Assembly: GCA_963281255.1 (NCBI GenBank)
Contig: OY725499.1
Coordinates: forward strand, 3,429,148 to 3,493,147
Direction of reading: 5' to 3'
Length of the DNA stretch: 64,000 nt
DNA from: Aphrocallistes beatrix
Taxonomy: Eukaryota; Porifera; Hexactinellida; Sceptrulophora; Aphrocallistidae
This document shows, one piece after another, positions 22,459-34,005 of the stretch (within the stretch, counting starts at the first letter, position 1; each line of letters starts with the position of its first letter). Position numbers and translations under genes: made by a program. The notes beneath the pieces were generated by a model. That model was not told the origin of the DNA and made no database searches. It worked only from the letters and a program-made list of their open reading frames with translations.

Positions 22459-23143
22459 TCTGAATACTAAACCGCAGATCCGACTGTAATCGAGCTAATT
22501 CGCTAACAGATCAGATAACAAATAAATAAAAGAAACACAACTTGGAATTTTAATTAAGGTTTTGCAGTCCGACTTTGTCTGTCACGACAATACTAGTCAG
22601 GTCATGCATACTAACCTCGTTTTAGGCGGGAAACCCCAAAACAGTAGCTATTTATAGATCAGGTGCTAATTTTAAGCTCGGTCCTACGCACTGAACTAGG
22701 CTGTGGTTATCTATCTCGGAAATTATGAGCCCTAAACAACCGAACCACTTAAAAAAGTTGTCCGGTTTACCATGACAAACCTGGCGCCACTTTTGAAAAG
22801 CGGTCTGGTTAGTCCGGACGCAAACCAACTTCAGTAGAGTGTTTTGTAGTATGTTTTTATGAAAGGAAAATGACACCTTATACTAGAATATTAATTATAT
22901 GGTTACAGGATTCTATTAAATAAATTGCTCAAAAGTGTAAAACTACATAAACAAATTTCACATCATATTTTCATTCCTTTAGAAATTAATAGAAAAAATA
23001 AATTGGGACCCATACATTCTCATCATCCAATTAGGAATGGAAGATAATAGTAATAGGAACACAGGCATCATCCTATGTCAAGGGCGAGGGAGGGGTTCAG
23101 GGGGCAGTTACTACCCCTGGCTGGACAAAGTCTCATTATAATA

Positions 23144-23300
23144 CAGGGCCGGCGCCACTGGTCCGGTTGGTATGGTTTTAACCGGACAACTTTTCATAAG
23201 TGACCCCAGATTGGTCATGTTAAACCGGACAACTTTTCAAAAGTAGTGCGGTTGGTTGGGTAAAAACCGGACCACTTCTAGAACCGTTGCTCCGGCGCTG
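23144..23300. mobile_element. CAGGGCCGGCGCCAC-type MITE, 157 bp
   Basis: Left end cagggccggcgccac, right end ttgctccggcgctg. The interior consists of inverted ccggtt/aaccgga motifs (ggttttaaccggacaac). The 8-bp flanks ttataata and ttatatat match at six of eight bases. Same family as 26535-26696. Confidence 0.65.
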
Positions 23301-23743
23301 TTATATATTTACTAAATTATAAAATAATTGATGAGGGGACAGTCAAAGGTTTTAATTCGTATTTTTAGAATCTCAAAATTAGATTAATCTGTGCAAATTA
23401 TGATACAAGTTAGTGGAGAAACTTGTCAGTAATCTGAAGGTAGTGGGCATCTATTATGATGATGATAATTGGAGTATTATAGCTGTGATCAGCGTATTAT
23501 TCAGCCCTCCAGAGATACGCTCCTACTCAAACCCATACATTTTTATACGCCTAAATCTATTAATAACATTACAATATAGGTAAATTGGGTAATATTCTAA
23601 ATTTTCACGCTCTTAAACACTTTCGGGCTTAAACCCATACGTCTAAAGGAGCGTCTCGCGTTCCTAGATAATCCCTTGGCTGTGATAGTGGCAGAAAGAT
23701 AGTTTTCATTGAAATACAATAATACGTATTACGAATTTATATG

Positions 23744-23931
23744 CAGTCGACTCCGCTAAATAGGGCCACTTGTTAATCGGGTTCATCGCTTAATCAGGCC
23801 ACTTTTGGCAGGACCGAAATAGTTCTCATACAAAGAAGCTAATACAAAATATTTTCGGTTAATATGGTTCTCCGCTTAATCGGGGCAAAAGTTCTTCTGA
23901 CCGATGTGACCCTATTAAGCGGAGTCGACTG
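23744..23931. mobile_element. pogo/Tigger-like MITE, 188 bp
   Basis: Left end cagtcgactccgctaaatag and right end ctattaagcggagtcgactg are inverted repeats with one mismatch. Right flank is TA; left flank is TG, presumably a mutated TA. An open frame across it (23864-24091) is an artefact. Confidence 0.8.
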
Positions 23932-24263
23932 TATTAAGGATATTGAATTCACTAATAAACTACTGTTGAAACATGATTCATCATCGTGTAGTAAGGTTGG
24001 ATTACGAATTCATGATAAATTGGGCTTTACTAACCAAACTATGCTAAAAGAAATTAGTGTTTTCTCATTATATCAGAAAACGCCCACATGAAAACCGACA
24101 ATAAACTAAACAAGGTAGGCGTTCGAATCAAATTTGAGTAACTCAAGTCCATGCATCTAAATTGAATCTAAATCAGAATTTGTTCAGAGAATGAACATAG
24201 AATTGTAAAATTTTGAAATGATATTTATTGCAAGCAAACTCAAAAATTGTTAAACCAATCTTT

Positions 24264-26456
24264 TCATGCGACAGAAGGTTTGTTTAGAAACATATTAAGT
24301 GTAGATTGTCCCGTGGAATGAGAACTCGATTTATCCTTCTTCTTCCGTCCTCTCTTTTTCTTTTGCGGGATAGATTCTTCGGTGGGGTTACTCTTCCTCT
24401 TCTTCGAGGCAGGAGATCGCGTTTCAGTCCCGAGACTCGAGCTAGCAGCAGCAACAGGTGAGATTTCCTCCACAGCGCTTGCGAAATGGAAATCCTTGTG
24501 CTCCTGCAGCTTGGAGCGCGGCACCATCTCAGGACAGATAACGCACTTCACGAGTGCGTCCTTCGGAGGAGCGGCGAGGCCGAAGCTAGAGCTGGAGTTG
24601 GAGCTGTAGTCCTCCAGCCGCAGCGACCTGTGACGATGCAGCCGCGAATCCTCCTCCAACTCCGCCAGGATTCCATCCTGCAGCTCGAGAGGCAGACAGT
24701 GCATCGTAGGCACGTCGATGCCACGAGCTGTCAGCATGACGTTAGTTCTGTAGTTGAAAGGGAGGTAATCGCCAGAGTCGGGGTCATGCTCCCTTAGAGA
24801 AGGCAGGTGGGAAACTGATGCCCTCTTGGCGAAAGGGATGGAGCGAAGAAATTCCGCTGCCTCCGTCTTCGTGTTGTTCGAGGGGTGGTTCAGTCTCATT
24901 TCTCGGTGGCCGACTGGACAGGTTGCTAAGAAGTTAGCGGTGATGTCATCTCTCAAGGCTTCCACTGCTGCGAGCGGGTTGGGAGCAGTTGGGTCGGGTA
25001 CGGGGTAGGGCAGGAGTACCAGCTCAGGATTGAATGCAGAATTTGAATTAGGGTCGAGGAGAGAATGCACAGAGGTCGAATCAGTGTCCATTCTAGGCTC
25101 TGTTACAGCGGAAGGAGTTTCCCTACAATCCACCCCGCTTACCTTCCTGTGTGAGCTGAAGTTTAGTGTGTGCTGCACACTACTGTCAGTGACAGGAGCG
25201 AAGTTGCAGGCTGACAAGCCGAGACTCGTGATAGCAGACACTCCCACAGCCTTGGACAACTCATTCTCCTCCACCTTCCCCTTCACTAGTCTGGGACTCA
25301 CTCTATCCCTGGTCATAGCCAGCCAGCACACTTCACTCAGGCGATCCGCACAGTTCACAGAGAATGGAGCCGCGCGTGTGATGCCGTGCTTAGTTTCCAG
25401 CGGGCGGAAGTGTATGGATAGAGTTTGGGGTCTCCTCTTGTTGCACTGTTGGTCCTTAGTCACACGCTCCACTATCTCCAGTGCCATCTGCTTCAACCAA
25501 TAGCGCACTTTATCACAAGATTTCAAAATCTCAGGTCCGTTGAAGTTTTTCCCACACGAAATACTCTTCGTCAGTTGCCGTTTCCTCACTTCATCCAATT
25601 GTGTTCCCTCCGACATTGCGAAAACATAATCGCCCTCTTTCTCACCTAACATCTCCCTCAGCCTATCCCTCCCCATCGCATACACTTCACTCATGTACTT
25701 CACTCCGAGCGTCTCCATCACGCGACTGCCTAGTTTCCCGCCTAGATTGCGCATCTTCTCCACTGGAATCTCTTGGAACAACTTCTGCACGCAGGAGAAG
25801 GGGAGGATGGTCTGTCCGTCCGGCTTCCTGAGACCACAAGCCAACTTAGCTAGGCACTTGTTCCTGGCAATTCCTGCCGAGCAGGAGAATTGTGTCTGTT
25901 CGAGGATATGTTTCCGCATCTCACTCACGATGGTAGCACCTACGGCCAGATCTCTATCACCTTGCGACACCTCACTATCAAACCACTTGTGACTGCCCCT
26001 ACTCCGGGATTTATATGTGGCTACGTGTGTGGTCCTCAACTCCTCCCTCAGATTGTCCCTCTCCCCTGCTTCACGCACTAGATCAGTTATGTCGATGTAC
26101 GCTTCATCCACACTCGCCCTTTCTATCCAGTCGGTGAACTTGCTAAGAGCTCGGATCACCTCAGCTCCTGCATCCCGATACCTGGTCAGGTCCCCCTTAC
26201 CCCTCTTCTCTGGTATCCGAAACAGGTGGCATTCCGGACACAACTCTCGAGCATCGTCCCCCATCATCCCCCTCTTCACCCCGAAATCCCTCGCCTCGTA
26301 CGAGACAGCCACGATGCTCCCTCCCTTCCAGTCCTTGTACTGCACCACGGCGCACGGCTTGCCCCTGAACTCCGGGTGCAGACGCTGCTCCACCTGCACG
26401 TAGAAGCAGTCCATGTCCACCAGCACGATCACGCGCTCACCGCTGCACATCTCCAC
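24264..26456 (-). CDS. POLH: DNA polymerase eta (translesion synthesis), 730 aa, single exon
   Basis: One uninterrupted frame from ATG 26456 to stop 24264. The Y-family core is complete: LVDMDCFY (metal ligands Asp14, Asp16 region), the eta-type KGGSIVAVSYEAR finger (about 44-56) and IERASVDEAYID with catalytic Asp117/Glu118, followed by thumb and little finger. The C-terminus has a UBZ zinc finger with Cys638, Cys641, His653 and His657 (CVICPEM..EHKDFHFA), a bipartite basic nuclear signal (SKKRKS..KKKRGRKKK, about 684-708) and a PIP-box-like QSTLNMFL at 717 for PCNA. Human POLH is 713 aa, so the length fits. The enzyme bypasses UV cyclobutane dimers. Absence of any intron is unusual for an animal POLH. 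The likely poly(A) signal is 35 nt past the stop. Confidence 0.95.
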   Translation of the reverse strand: MEMCSGERVIVLVDMDCFYVQVEQRLHPEFRGKPCAVVQYKDWKGGSIVAVSYEARDFGVKRGMMGDDARELCPECHLFRIPEKRGKGDLTRYRDAGAEVIRALSKFTDWIERASVDEAYIDITDLVREAGERDNLREELRTTHVATYKSRSRGSHKWFDSEVSQGDRDLAVGATIVSEMRKHILEQTQFSCSAGIARNKCLAKLACGLRKPDGQTILPFSCVQKLFQEIPVEKMRNLGGKLGSRVMETLGVKYMSEVYAMGRDRLREMLGEKEGDYVFAMSEGTQLDEVRKRQLTKSISCGKNFNGPEILKSCDKVRYWLKQMALEIVERVTKDQQCNKRRPQTLSIHFRPLETKHGITRAAPFSVNCADRLSEVCWLAMTRDRVSPRLVKGKVEENELSKAVGVSAITSLGLSACNFAPVTDSSVQHTLNFSSHRKVSGVDCRETPSAVTEPRMDTDSTSVHSLLDPNSNSAFNPELVLLPYPVPDPTAPNPLAAVEALRDDITANFLATCPVGHREMRLNHPSNNTKTEAAEFLRSIPFAKRASVSHLPSLREHDPDSGDYLPFNYRTNVMLTARGIDVPTMHCLPLELQDGILAELEEDSRLHRHRSLRLEDYSSNSSSSFGLAAPPKDALVKCVICPEMVPRSKLQEHKDFHFASAVEEISPVAAASSSLGTETRSPASKKRKSNPTEESIPQKKKRGRKKKDKSSSHSTGQSTLNMFLNKPSVA

Positions 26457-26534
26457 TCACAGAGTGGCGCTTGGAAATGAAGACAGGTAATTAGCTCTCA
26501 TTTAAAATGTGCGGGCGTTTATTGGATTATGTAA

Positions 26535-26696
26535 CTGGGCCGGCGCCACTAGTCCGGTTGGTCCGGTTAATCCGGACCACTTTTCAAAATAATCCGGTTA
26601 AACTGACCACTTTTCAAAATAATCCGGTTAAACTGACCACTTTTCAAAATAATCCGGTTTAACCGGACCACTTCTTAAACCGTGGCGCCGGCACTG
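26535..26696. mobile_element. GGCCGGCGCCAC-type MITE, 162 bp
   Basis: Left end ctgggccggcgccac and right end gtggcgccggcactg are inverted repeats. The interior has a threefold direct repeat of ccacttttcaaaataatccg (26578-26657). No convincing flanking duplication. It lies between POLH and the 3' end of NBR1. Confidence 0.7.
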
Positions 26697-27260
26697 CTTA
26701 CTGTAAGGTTCAAATTTAGGTATATTTTCTTTGAAATTAATAGTTGATAAATCCCGCGTAATGTTTAATAAGAGCTGGTTTAATTTAATACGAGTATAAG
26801 CAGCATAATTCATATAAATTTTTAAATTATCAATAATACTACAATCGGACAATTCGAAATATCCGACTTTGTAACGGAAGTTGACTGTATATTCAATTTA
26901 GTAAACTTTTAAACTTAATGCGTAGTACAGAATTTTGATAGCTTTTTTGGCGGCAGTAATAAACCATCAGATGCACATGCTGTGCTACTGAATTTAGCTA
27001 AATATCCCAACAACAAGTTACTCTATGAGATCCCGATTTGAAAAGAAAGTGTAATGATAAATAAAACTGTTACAAATACGTTATTCTACTGTAATCAATA
27101 CTAACAAGTTGATTAGAAAGGTAGGGACAGGTCAAGGGTGTAAAGCAGGTCTATACTATTACAAGCAATAAGGTAATCTTAGAAGTTGTGTTGAAATATA
27201 TAAAATTCTCTTACCCTTCCAACACACCACCACCCGACATAAAATGTACCGATTAACATT

Positions 27261-30200
27261 TCAAATATTATTCACTGGCCATGCGACTCTAGTTTCATCT
27301 ATCAGAGCTGCGACGACTCGCTCGAGGTTACCGTTATATGTCTCTAACAGCTTTAGGTTCAGTGTTCTGTTGCAGAATCCCATTTTCATAAGATGCTCGT
27401 TGGGCGTGTCAGGTTTCTTCGGTTTCCAGTTGGTGCCCGGGGCGATCCATGCTTCCTCATTACTGGAGAAGTCAAACTCTCGTTCGGGGCTATTTTTAGC
27501 TACCCAGGATCCACTGCTCTGTGTAGAGTGTGGGTTCATTCCAAATTCATCTGAATTTGAGAGCCATTGCTTTTTATCGCCGGCAGCAAATGATTCTTCA
27601 CTGAAAGAGTTGGTCTCTTCTTTCTTTTTGAGGAAATCCTCGAGAGGAGCAACTTCGAACTGGAAATCCGTGGTGTCGGTGGGTTGGAAGGTGGAGCTCG
27701 TGAAGCTAGAGGTCGAAGAGAACAAATCAAAGGAGACGGCTGGGGGCTGCTCGGTCCCCTGTGCCAGGAAAGGGTAGGGAGCTGTCGGCTCAGGCGAAGG
27801 ACAAGATGGAAGCTCAAACTGGAAATCTTCATGAGTGGAGGCGAACAGTTCTGGCTGCTGCTTGGGGGTAGGAGAGCGGGAGAAACTCTCGTCTAGCTTG
27901 TCCACGACTGAGGAGACGAAGGACTTGATGCTGGACATGGGGGAGATGGAGAGACAGGTGACATTCACGTTGGGCTGTGGGGAGTAGGAAAAACTTCCGT
28001 GGTTGGAAGAGAGGGGAGGGTGCGCGGGGGCAGTGGTCAGTCTGATGGGCTCAGGGGATGAGATGGGGGAGGAGAATTCCGGAGTATCCTCTTGCAGCGT
28101 TTCTTTACTCTCTGGTACCACGCTAGCTGGGACCATCTCACTGCCCTGTTTCAGGTAGAACGGCTTGCTCGGATCGAAAGAGTCCGGCATTTGTACGACG
28201 ATGAAACTGTCCGCAGAGCTACTAGTCACAGACGCCGCGTCCGAGTTGATGGATGCGCTGGTCAGGTAGCTAGGAGAGCTGTTGGGCTGTGCGGACGGGT
28301 CGGCCTGAGGCTCGGGTAGGAATTCTTGCTCTGAGAAGAGAGAAGAGGCCGGACGTCCGAGACTGTCGTCCTGTATCAGCTCTGTAGCGTCTAGGTCAAT
28401 GCTGTCAGCATCGCAAGTAGGGATTGTCTACGAGAACAGATTATGTGAAGTAGCGATTGAAAATGAAAATGCAAATCATAAATTCAAAAATAAATTCATG
28501 ATATTTAAAATGATTTAAATAACTAATTGATTTGTTTGCAAATTATAATTATTGGTCACTCGACAGTTATTAATTGTGCAGAACGACTACGTTATGACGC
28601 TTTGTAACCATTCTAATTTTAGATTCATTTAAAAAGCAAAGTTGCAATGATTTGCTGATTTTTAAGGATGTTACATGTGTCTTACGTACTCGTAGATGGA
28701 TGATGCAATTCCATACGTATCAATGCCACAATGTTGTTGCTTGCAAAGAACAATTATTGAGACTGTCTACCTGAGTTATATTACTTCCTTTCTGATGAGT
28801 ATTTTAATTAAATTGGAAACATTAGCAACAGCATTTTGCAGCTAATGGTTTTCTACCTGAAATGTGATTAGCTGATAAAGAAAATTTATCTTGATGGAAC
28901 TGACTCAGCAAAAAATAAATTGGGACTACACGTAATTCCAGGATTAATAATTCACTACAAACTGTGTTGGCATCATATTCTGGGTGCATTTTTAAATGAT
29001 TTGATACTCAGAATAATTCAATATTTGATTAGTTAGAAGGTAGTTTTTTGTCGAATAATGTAATACATGGATTCACTGATGTGGTTCATAGCAATATTAA
29101 AATTTTAGTAAGTTTTCTACAAATTAAATGCTTACTTAACGTCTGTCATAACTAATATATTCGTAGATGTGGTTGATTCAGAAACTACCTTTTATATATT
29201 GTATTATATTAGGGGGAGAAAAGGAAACTACCCAAACTAATCTATTTCCCGTCACAAACTAAAGCACTAACCTGTATCAGATTCTCATCAATGTAGTCTT
29301 CGTGCGAGATCGCAATCAGCGGCTGTTGCAGACCACCAGCTCCAGGAAACGCCCTCAGAGCGAATCCCTGGTCCGCAGAGGCTAAATCCTCGTCATCTTC
29401 AGCGCCTGAATCCACTTCTACGTTCTTGTCCGCGACGAGTTGTTGATAGCTGACTCGACACTCCGCCTTGAGGGTGGGACCGAACCCTTTCCCATGGTGT
29501 GAGAGCCTCCAGTGGCTGTAGTAGTACCCCTCCTCGTCAGGAGAGGAGAAGGGGATCTCCAGTTCTATCTGCTCTCCGGGCGAGCACACCGGGAGGCTAA
29601 CCTGTCGCTCCTCCGAGATCAGATTCCCGGACACGCAGTGGAACCTGACAGAACTCCAGAGTAGCGACCCATTATTCTCAATCAACCACTTGCAACTGAA
29701 TCGTGCGCAGGGGGCAAGCACGGCACACTCCTCTTTATCTCTCACCACTGCAGCACTGTACTCCGGGGCCACGGGGCCTGATGGTGCCTGCTGTCTGTTC
29801 TCCTCCGAGAGGGGAGGTGAGTGGGAGACTGTTGGGGTGGTCTTCATGCGGTCCTTCATGTCTTCAATCTTCTTGCGGAGATGCTGGATGTCGGAGTTCA
29901 GGTCAACCTATCGGAACAGAAAGATTTGATACAATCGCCAAACCCTCAAAGATAGGAACAAAGCAGTTGGGAGGAATCGACAAGTGTCAAAGCTGAGATT
30001 GTTTGTAAACAATGCGATTAAATCTTACCTGCGCCTCGACGTAGCGTGGATATACTTTCCGAATTTTCTTTTCCATTTTAATGACTTTCTTTAGCTTTTT
30101 ATTCAATCCTGTCTGAGTCCCCACGCCCAGTATGTCCAGCTGTTCCCCTGATCCTGCTCCCCTCCTGAAACCGTCCTCGCCCTTGCCCTCGAGGCGGTAC

Positions 30201-32157
30201 AGGTTCTCTGAGAGGAGAGGGACAGCCCTGCCCTCCCTGTACCCGGCAGTGGGGCAGGGTACTCGCAGCAGGAGGAACACGTGTGTGGGGTCGTGCGCAT
30301 CCTTGAGGAGACACAGCTCGCACACATCGTAATCCACACAGTTCCCGCACTTGTATCTGTTCCCGGCGATGGTCTTGTTGCACTGGTCGCACTGAATACC
30401 GATGTGACTCGTCTCTTTGGGAGTTATATCGAGGAGGGAGCTTGGTTCGTTTTCTGGTGCGTGTAAGAGGGTCTCAAGCACGCTTGTGATCTCCTTGGAG
30501 GCCTTGGCGACGAAGGAACTCCTCCATTTTGAAGATTGTTCTCTTTCTTTGTTCAAATCAAGTTTCTTCATTTCAGCCAGAGTGTTCTAAAAAATAATTA
30601 GGATTAAAAGCAACTGGCAAGAATACACGGCCATTATTGCAACATCTTGACGTGCTCTGGTCTGCTACAATTGAATCATCAGTATTATCCACTGATCATC
30701 AGTCTTACAGATGATCACTGAGTAAGTACTCTTAGATCAAATAGATTAAAGGAAAATTTGCTTTGCTATTATATCAGAACAAATGCTATTTTGGTAATAA
30801 CCGAAGGCAATAATCACGGTTATAATTATCACGTGCACTTCTATGAACTCAGCGACATTCAACCTTAGATGTTAAATCTTACACCGTACACACATTCCGC
30901 TTCTGATCATATATTATGCAACAGAAAGCAGAATGCCAATCCCTCAACAACAATGACAGATACGTGTTGTTATAACCATTGTGTGTTCTCAGATACTAAT
31001 TTAGCTGAGTTCATAAAATATGTATTTGACAAACTAAAGTTCAGTAATATATACAATTGTATCTGACTGAATTTCCAACTATGAACTTTGTGATATAAAT
31101 AGAATCAGCTAAGTTATTTTTAGAATTACTAATGAATGGCTTCACATTGTGTTGAATTATAATTAAGCTTGACAGGGTAATGGAGAAGAAAGACACTACA
31201 ACATATCTATATACGTAAAAAGCCACCAAGTTAAGAATAACACCAGTTAAATATTAATCATACTGATTGCACACTAGACGAAGCTCATTTCTCTAAGTTG
31301 GATAACTCAAACGTAATCAGTGAGGCAAGCAACCTAATCATAGATCTATTGAATATGTATATAGAGTTAGCAAGGAGTATTGCATAGGATACGAGTGCAC
31401 TGAGACAAGCTTCACAATATTACAAACGTATTGCAATAATTTCTAGTATTTGTCATTGCCTGAAATTGATTACCATATATGGTGTTGAATTGAAAGTTAA
31501 AACTTCCTGTTTGTGACCTTACTAGTCAGTAGGGAGCAGAATAAGAGCGGTATGGACATGGCCGTACAGCTCTATCGCGTCCTATGACCATGTTAGTGCT
31601 GTATAGCACTGCTAATTTCAAAGTAAAGTATCAAATCCTGCTCAGAAGCCCATTGCAAAGTAATTGAATACGAAATCTATGAAGTAAGGACAAACCTTGA
31701 GGTGAATGTCAGTCTGTGAGGCTCTGTTCAAGGCCTGTGGTTGCTTCGGAGTGTTGGTGTGCAGCGATTCTCTGACCTCCTCCGCCAGTTCCGCGTAGTA
31801 TCCCCCCCGCCGGCACTTCCCAGGTCTGCCGGGGACGGATCGTGGCGTGGGCTGGGGCCGGGATTCCTGATCCGGTTTCTTGAAAGGTTTGGCGTTAGGA
31901 CCTGCAGTAACTCTGAGTTGTAGCGTAACAATTGCTCCCAAATCCAGCGACCTTTTCGCCTCTATGAACTCATCTTCTGCACCAAGGGTGATCTGATCTC
32001 CCTCTTCATCAAGGTATGTGATCGCGATGTCACTCAAGTTGGATATTTCCATCAAGTAGGTGCAGAGTGAGCTGAATAGGAAGGAAGGGATGATGGAGAA
32101 GCGATGGTGGTCTCCATTGGGAAGTTCAACTTTTACTTGGAATTGGTTCCTTTCCAT
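27261..32157 (-). CDS. NBR1: NBR1 selective-autophagy receptor, 940 aa, four exons
   Basis: Exons 31696-32157 (ATG 32157), 30029-30586, 29272-29907 and 27261-28427 (TGA); all junctions are GT-AG and phase 0. Domain order matches NBR1: PB1 (residues about 1-85, with acidic EDEFIEAKR cluster), ZZ zinc finger (about 218-260, CDQCNKTIAG..CGNCVDYDVCELC), coiled-coil (MKKLDLNKEREQ and KKLKKVIKMEKKI regions), FW/NBR1 domain (about 388-505, CKWLIENNGSLLW..YYYSHWRLS), LIR motif SFIVVQMPDSFDPSKP (about 626, aligning with YIIILPECFD in human NBR1) and C-terminal UBA (about 892-938, HLMKMGFCNRTLNLKLLE). The protein binds ubiquitinated cargo through UBA and Atg8 proteins through LIR. The last exon opens about 66 codons before the first start-like codon in that frame. 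Confidence 0.95.
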
Positions 32158-34005
32158 TTATTTTGTAGTTTCGTTGGCTGTAGATATTTGTATGAAGTTA
32201 TCTAGCCTATCTTAGGAGTGTATTTATAGGAATCCTAACTCAATGCATATAAGCAAAAAAGATCTTATAGTGGGGAGATAGTATAGTACTCAGATTACTG
32301 GTAATTATTCAATTATCAAAATAGTACGGATTGCAACTGTGGCAGTAAATTGAGAAGAGTGGGAGATGATTTGTGTAGCTAGGGACAAGAATCAAGGCTG
32401 CGTCCACACATTGCGCTAGATCCAAGGACGCAGGGAGTCACCTGGTACCAATGTTAACTTTTTGAAGGCAGACAGTCAAGAGCCAATGGACATGCGTGTG
32501 AATCTGAGAACCTTCTCGACTCTCTATCGCATCTGTACTTGTAAAGTGTTGGCAGAGTCAAGGCGATTCAACCCTTGGAATCAATATTGCTGTCTCCTTT
32601 ATTATCTGTATACATGTAATGTAATATTGTTATAAGAAGGGTGTAGGGGACAAACTGTTGGTGTAGTGTTAGCATAATAATATGCGAATAGATAGGATTA
32701 ACATTCATTCCATCTTCTCCCAAAAGGAAACGGTCAGGTATGTAATTACCACATCCAACTTCAAGGAACTGTTAGTTAAACCTTGACAGAGCTACCAAGT
32801 GGATCAGATTGGTGGTCCATACGGGTAGGATCTGTTAGGGAGTCTAGGATATGGCACCACCAAAAATTGAGTTATTGCGTTAATGTCAATCTGAGCCATT
32901 GATTAAAAGCGGGGCATCATAGAAAAGTATTAAGCATGGAATAAAAAAGCGGGACACTCATGAAAATTAGCTCAATAGAAGTGAAAAAAAAAGCAGGACG
33001 TCCCGCCAAAAAGTTGGCATGTATGTGAAGGAATTTAAAGAAAAAGCGGGACCTCGTGAGAAGCTGAATAGAAGAGTGAATAAAGCTGTATGTCCCGCCA
33101 ACAACGAGATTCTCAGAAGAAATTTGCTGATTCCAGGCTGGAGCCTGGATCACTAATACCGTACAGAGATTAAAAGAGTGATCAGTTTATTTAGGAGACA
33201 TAGCCTCTAAACTCCCTCCAACCGCCAATGGCTGAGTTCTACTATCAACTGACTGAAAGAGACATTGGTATACATACATTATGAGAGTGCAGATATTGAT
33301 TTAATTTGCTGAGACACTCGGATTGGATCATCGTAGTAGCTCGATGTGAAATACAAAGAATCTGTCTGGGATTATGCAAAACAAGAAAGGCTAACAGATA
33401 GAATCATTCATGTCGCATAACTATTGTCCTACCAGTTATCTTGCAAGGCAGAGACAATGGAATACTTTATGTCATCTAACCGCTGGCATAGCAGGAAGGA
33501 GATATTTAAATTCATTCAAAGTATTCCTTTCTAGTTAGCAGGGGACTTCGATTAGTTTGGAGGATCAAATTTTGTTTCGAAACAGAGTTTCCTTCCCCTA
33601 ACTCAGCGCTGTCCAACAGGCGGCCCACGTTGCGTCCAAAATGCTTCTATCCATACCCATCTCGAGTGCACGCCCCTGTATTGTGGCTCGCCACGAAATG
33701 GTATGAAGCAGTTGCGGCCCGAAGTAAATATAGTTGGACAGCCCTGCCCTAACTGATCCATTGAAGAATTGATTAAAAATAGAAATGCCTCTATACTATT
33801 TACAATATAGGGCACTCTTATAAGAACATCCAAGGCATCTGTAACGATTTAAATGTTCAGTGAGTTCAAGTGAATATTGTTCCCAGAATTAAAGCTCTAG
33901 GGGATATTGTTTTCTTGAACAATCAAGTATTTTTAATCAGTTTTTAATCGATAGAAAGATCCTTTATTCATACACATTGGTAATATTATTGAATTTCAAT
34001 GAAAA
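32158..34005. other. Intergenic region between NBR1 and the Trm9-like gene, repeats only
   Basis: No gene supported. 32910-33120 contains reiterated gcgggac/gtcccgc motifs (ggacgtcccgcc palindrome near 32998), related to 36425-36575 inside the ACOT gene. A hAT-type MITE lies at 33604-33746. The minus-strand AATAAA at 33968-33963 is a plausible poly(A) signal for the Trm9-like gene. Confidence 0.5.
33604..33746. mobile_element. hAT-type MITE, 143 bp, perfect 8-bp duplication
   Basis: Ends cagcgctgtccaac and gttggacagccctg are inverted repeats (two mismatches) with the 8-bp duplication ccctaact at 33596-33603 and 33747-33754. An open frame here (33603-33833) is not a gene. Confidence 0.9.

Larger units (their letters stand above)
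22459..24263. other. Intergenic region between the FET-like and POLH genes, repeats only
   Basis: Holds MITE-like elements at 23144-23300 and 23744-23931 and a decayed relative of the former at about 22735-22820 (ccaggtttg-type and ggcgccac motifs). The upstream region of the FET-like gene starts here, but I see no clear promoter motif. POLH's likely polyadenylation signal (AATAAA on the minus strand, 24229-24224) lies 35 nt after its stop. Confidence 0.5.

Noticed and set aside
23864..24091. 75-aa ORF
   Set aside because: Overlaps a Tigger-type MITE terminal repeat and has no domain.
25030..26403. Plus-strand ORFs of 60-157 aa
   Set aside because: Antisense shadows of the POLH coding frame.
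33603..33833. 76-aa ORF
   Set aside because: Lies mostly within a hAT-type MITE with intact duplication.
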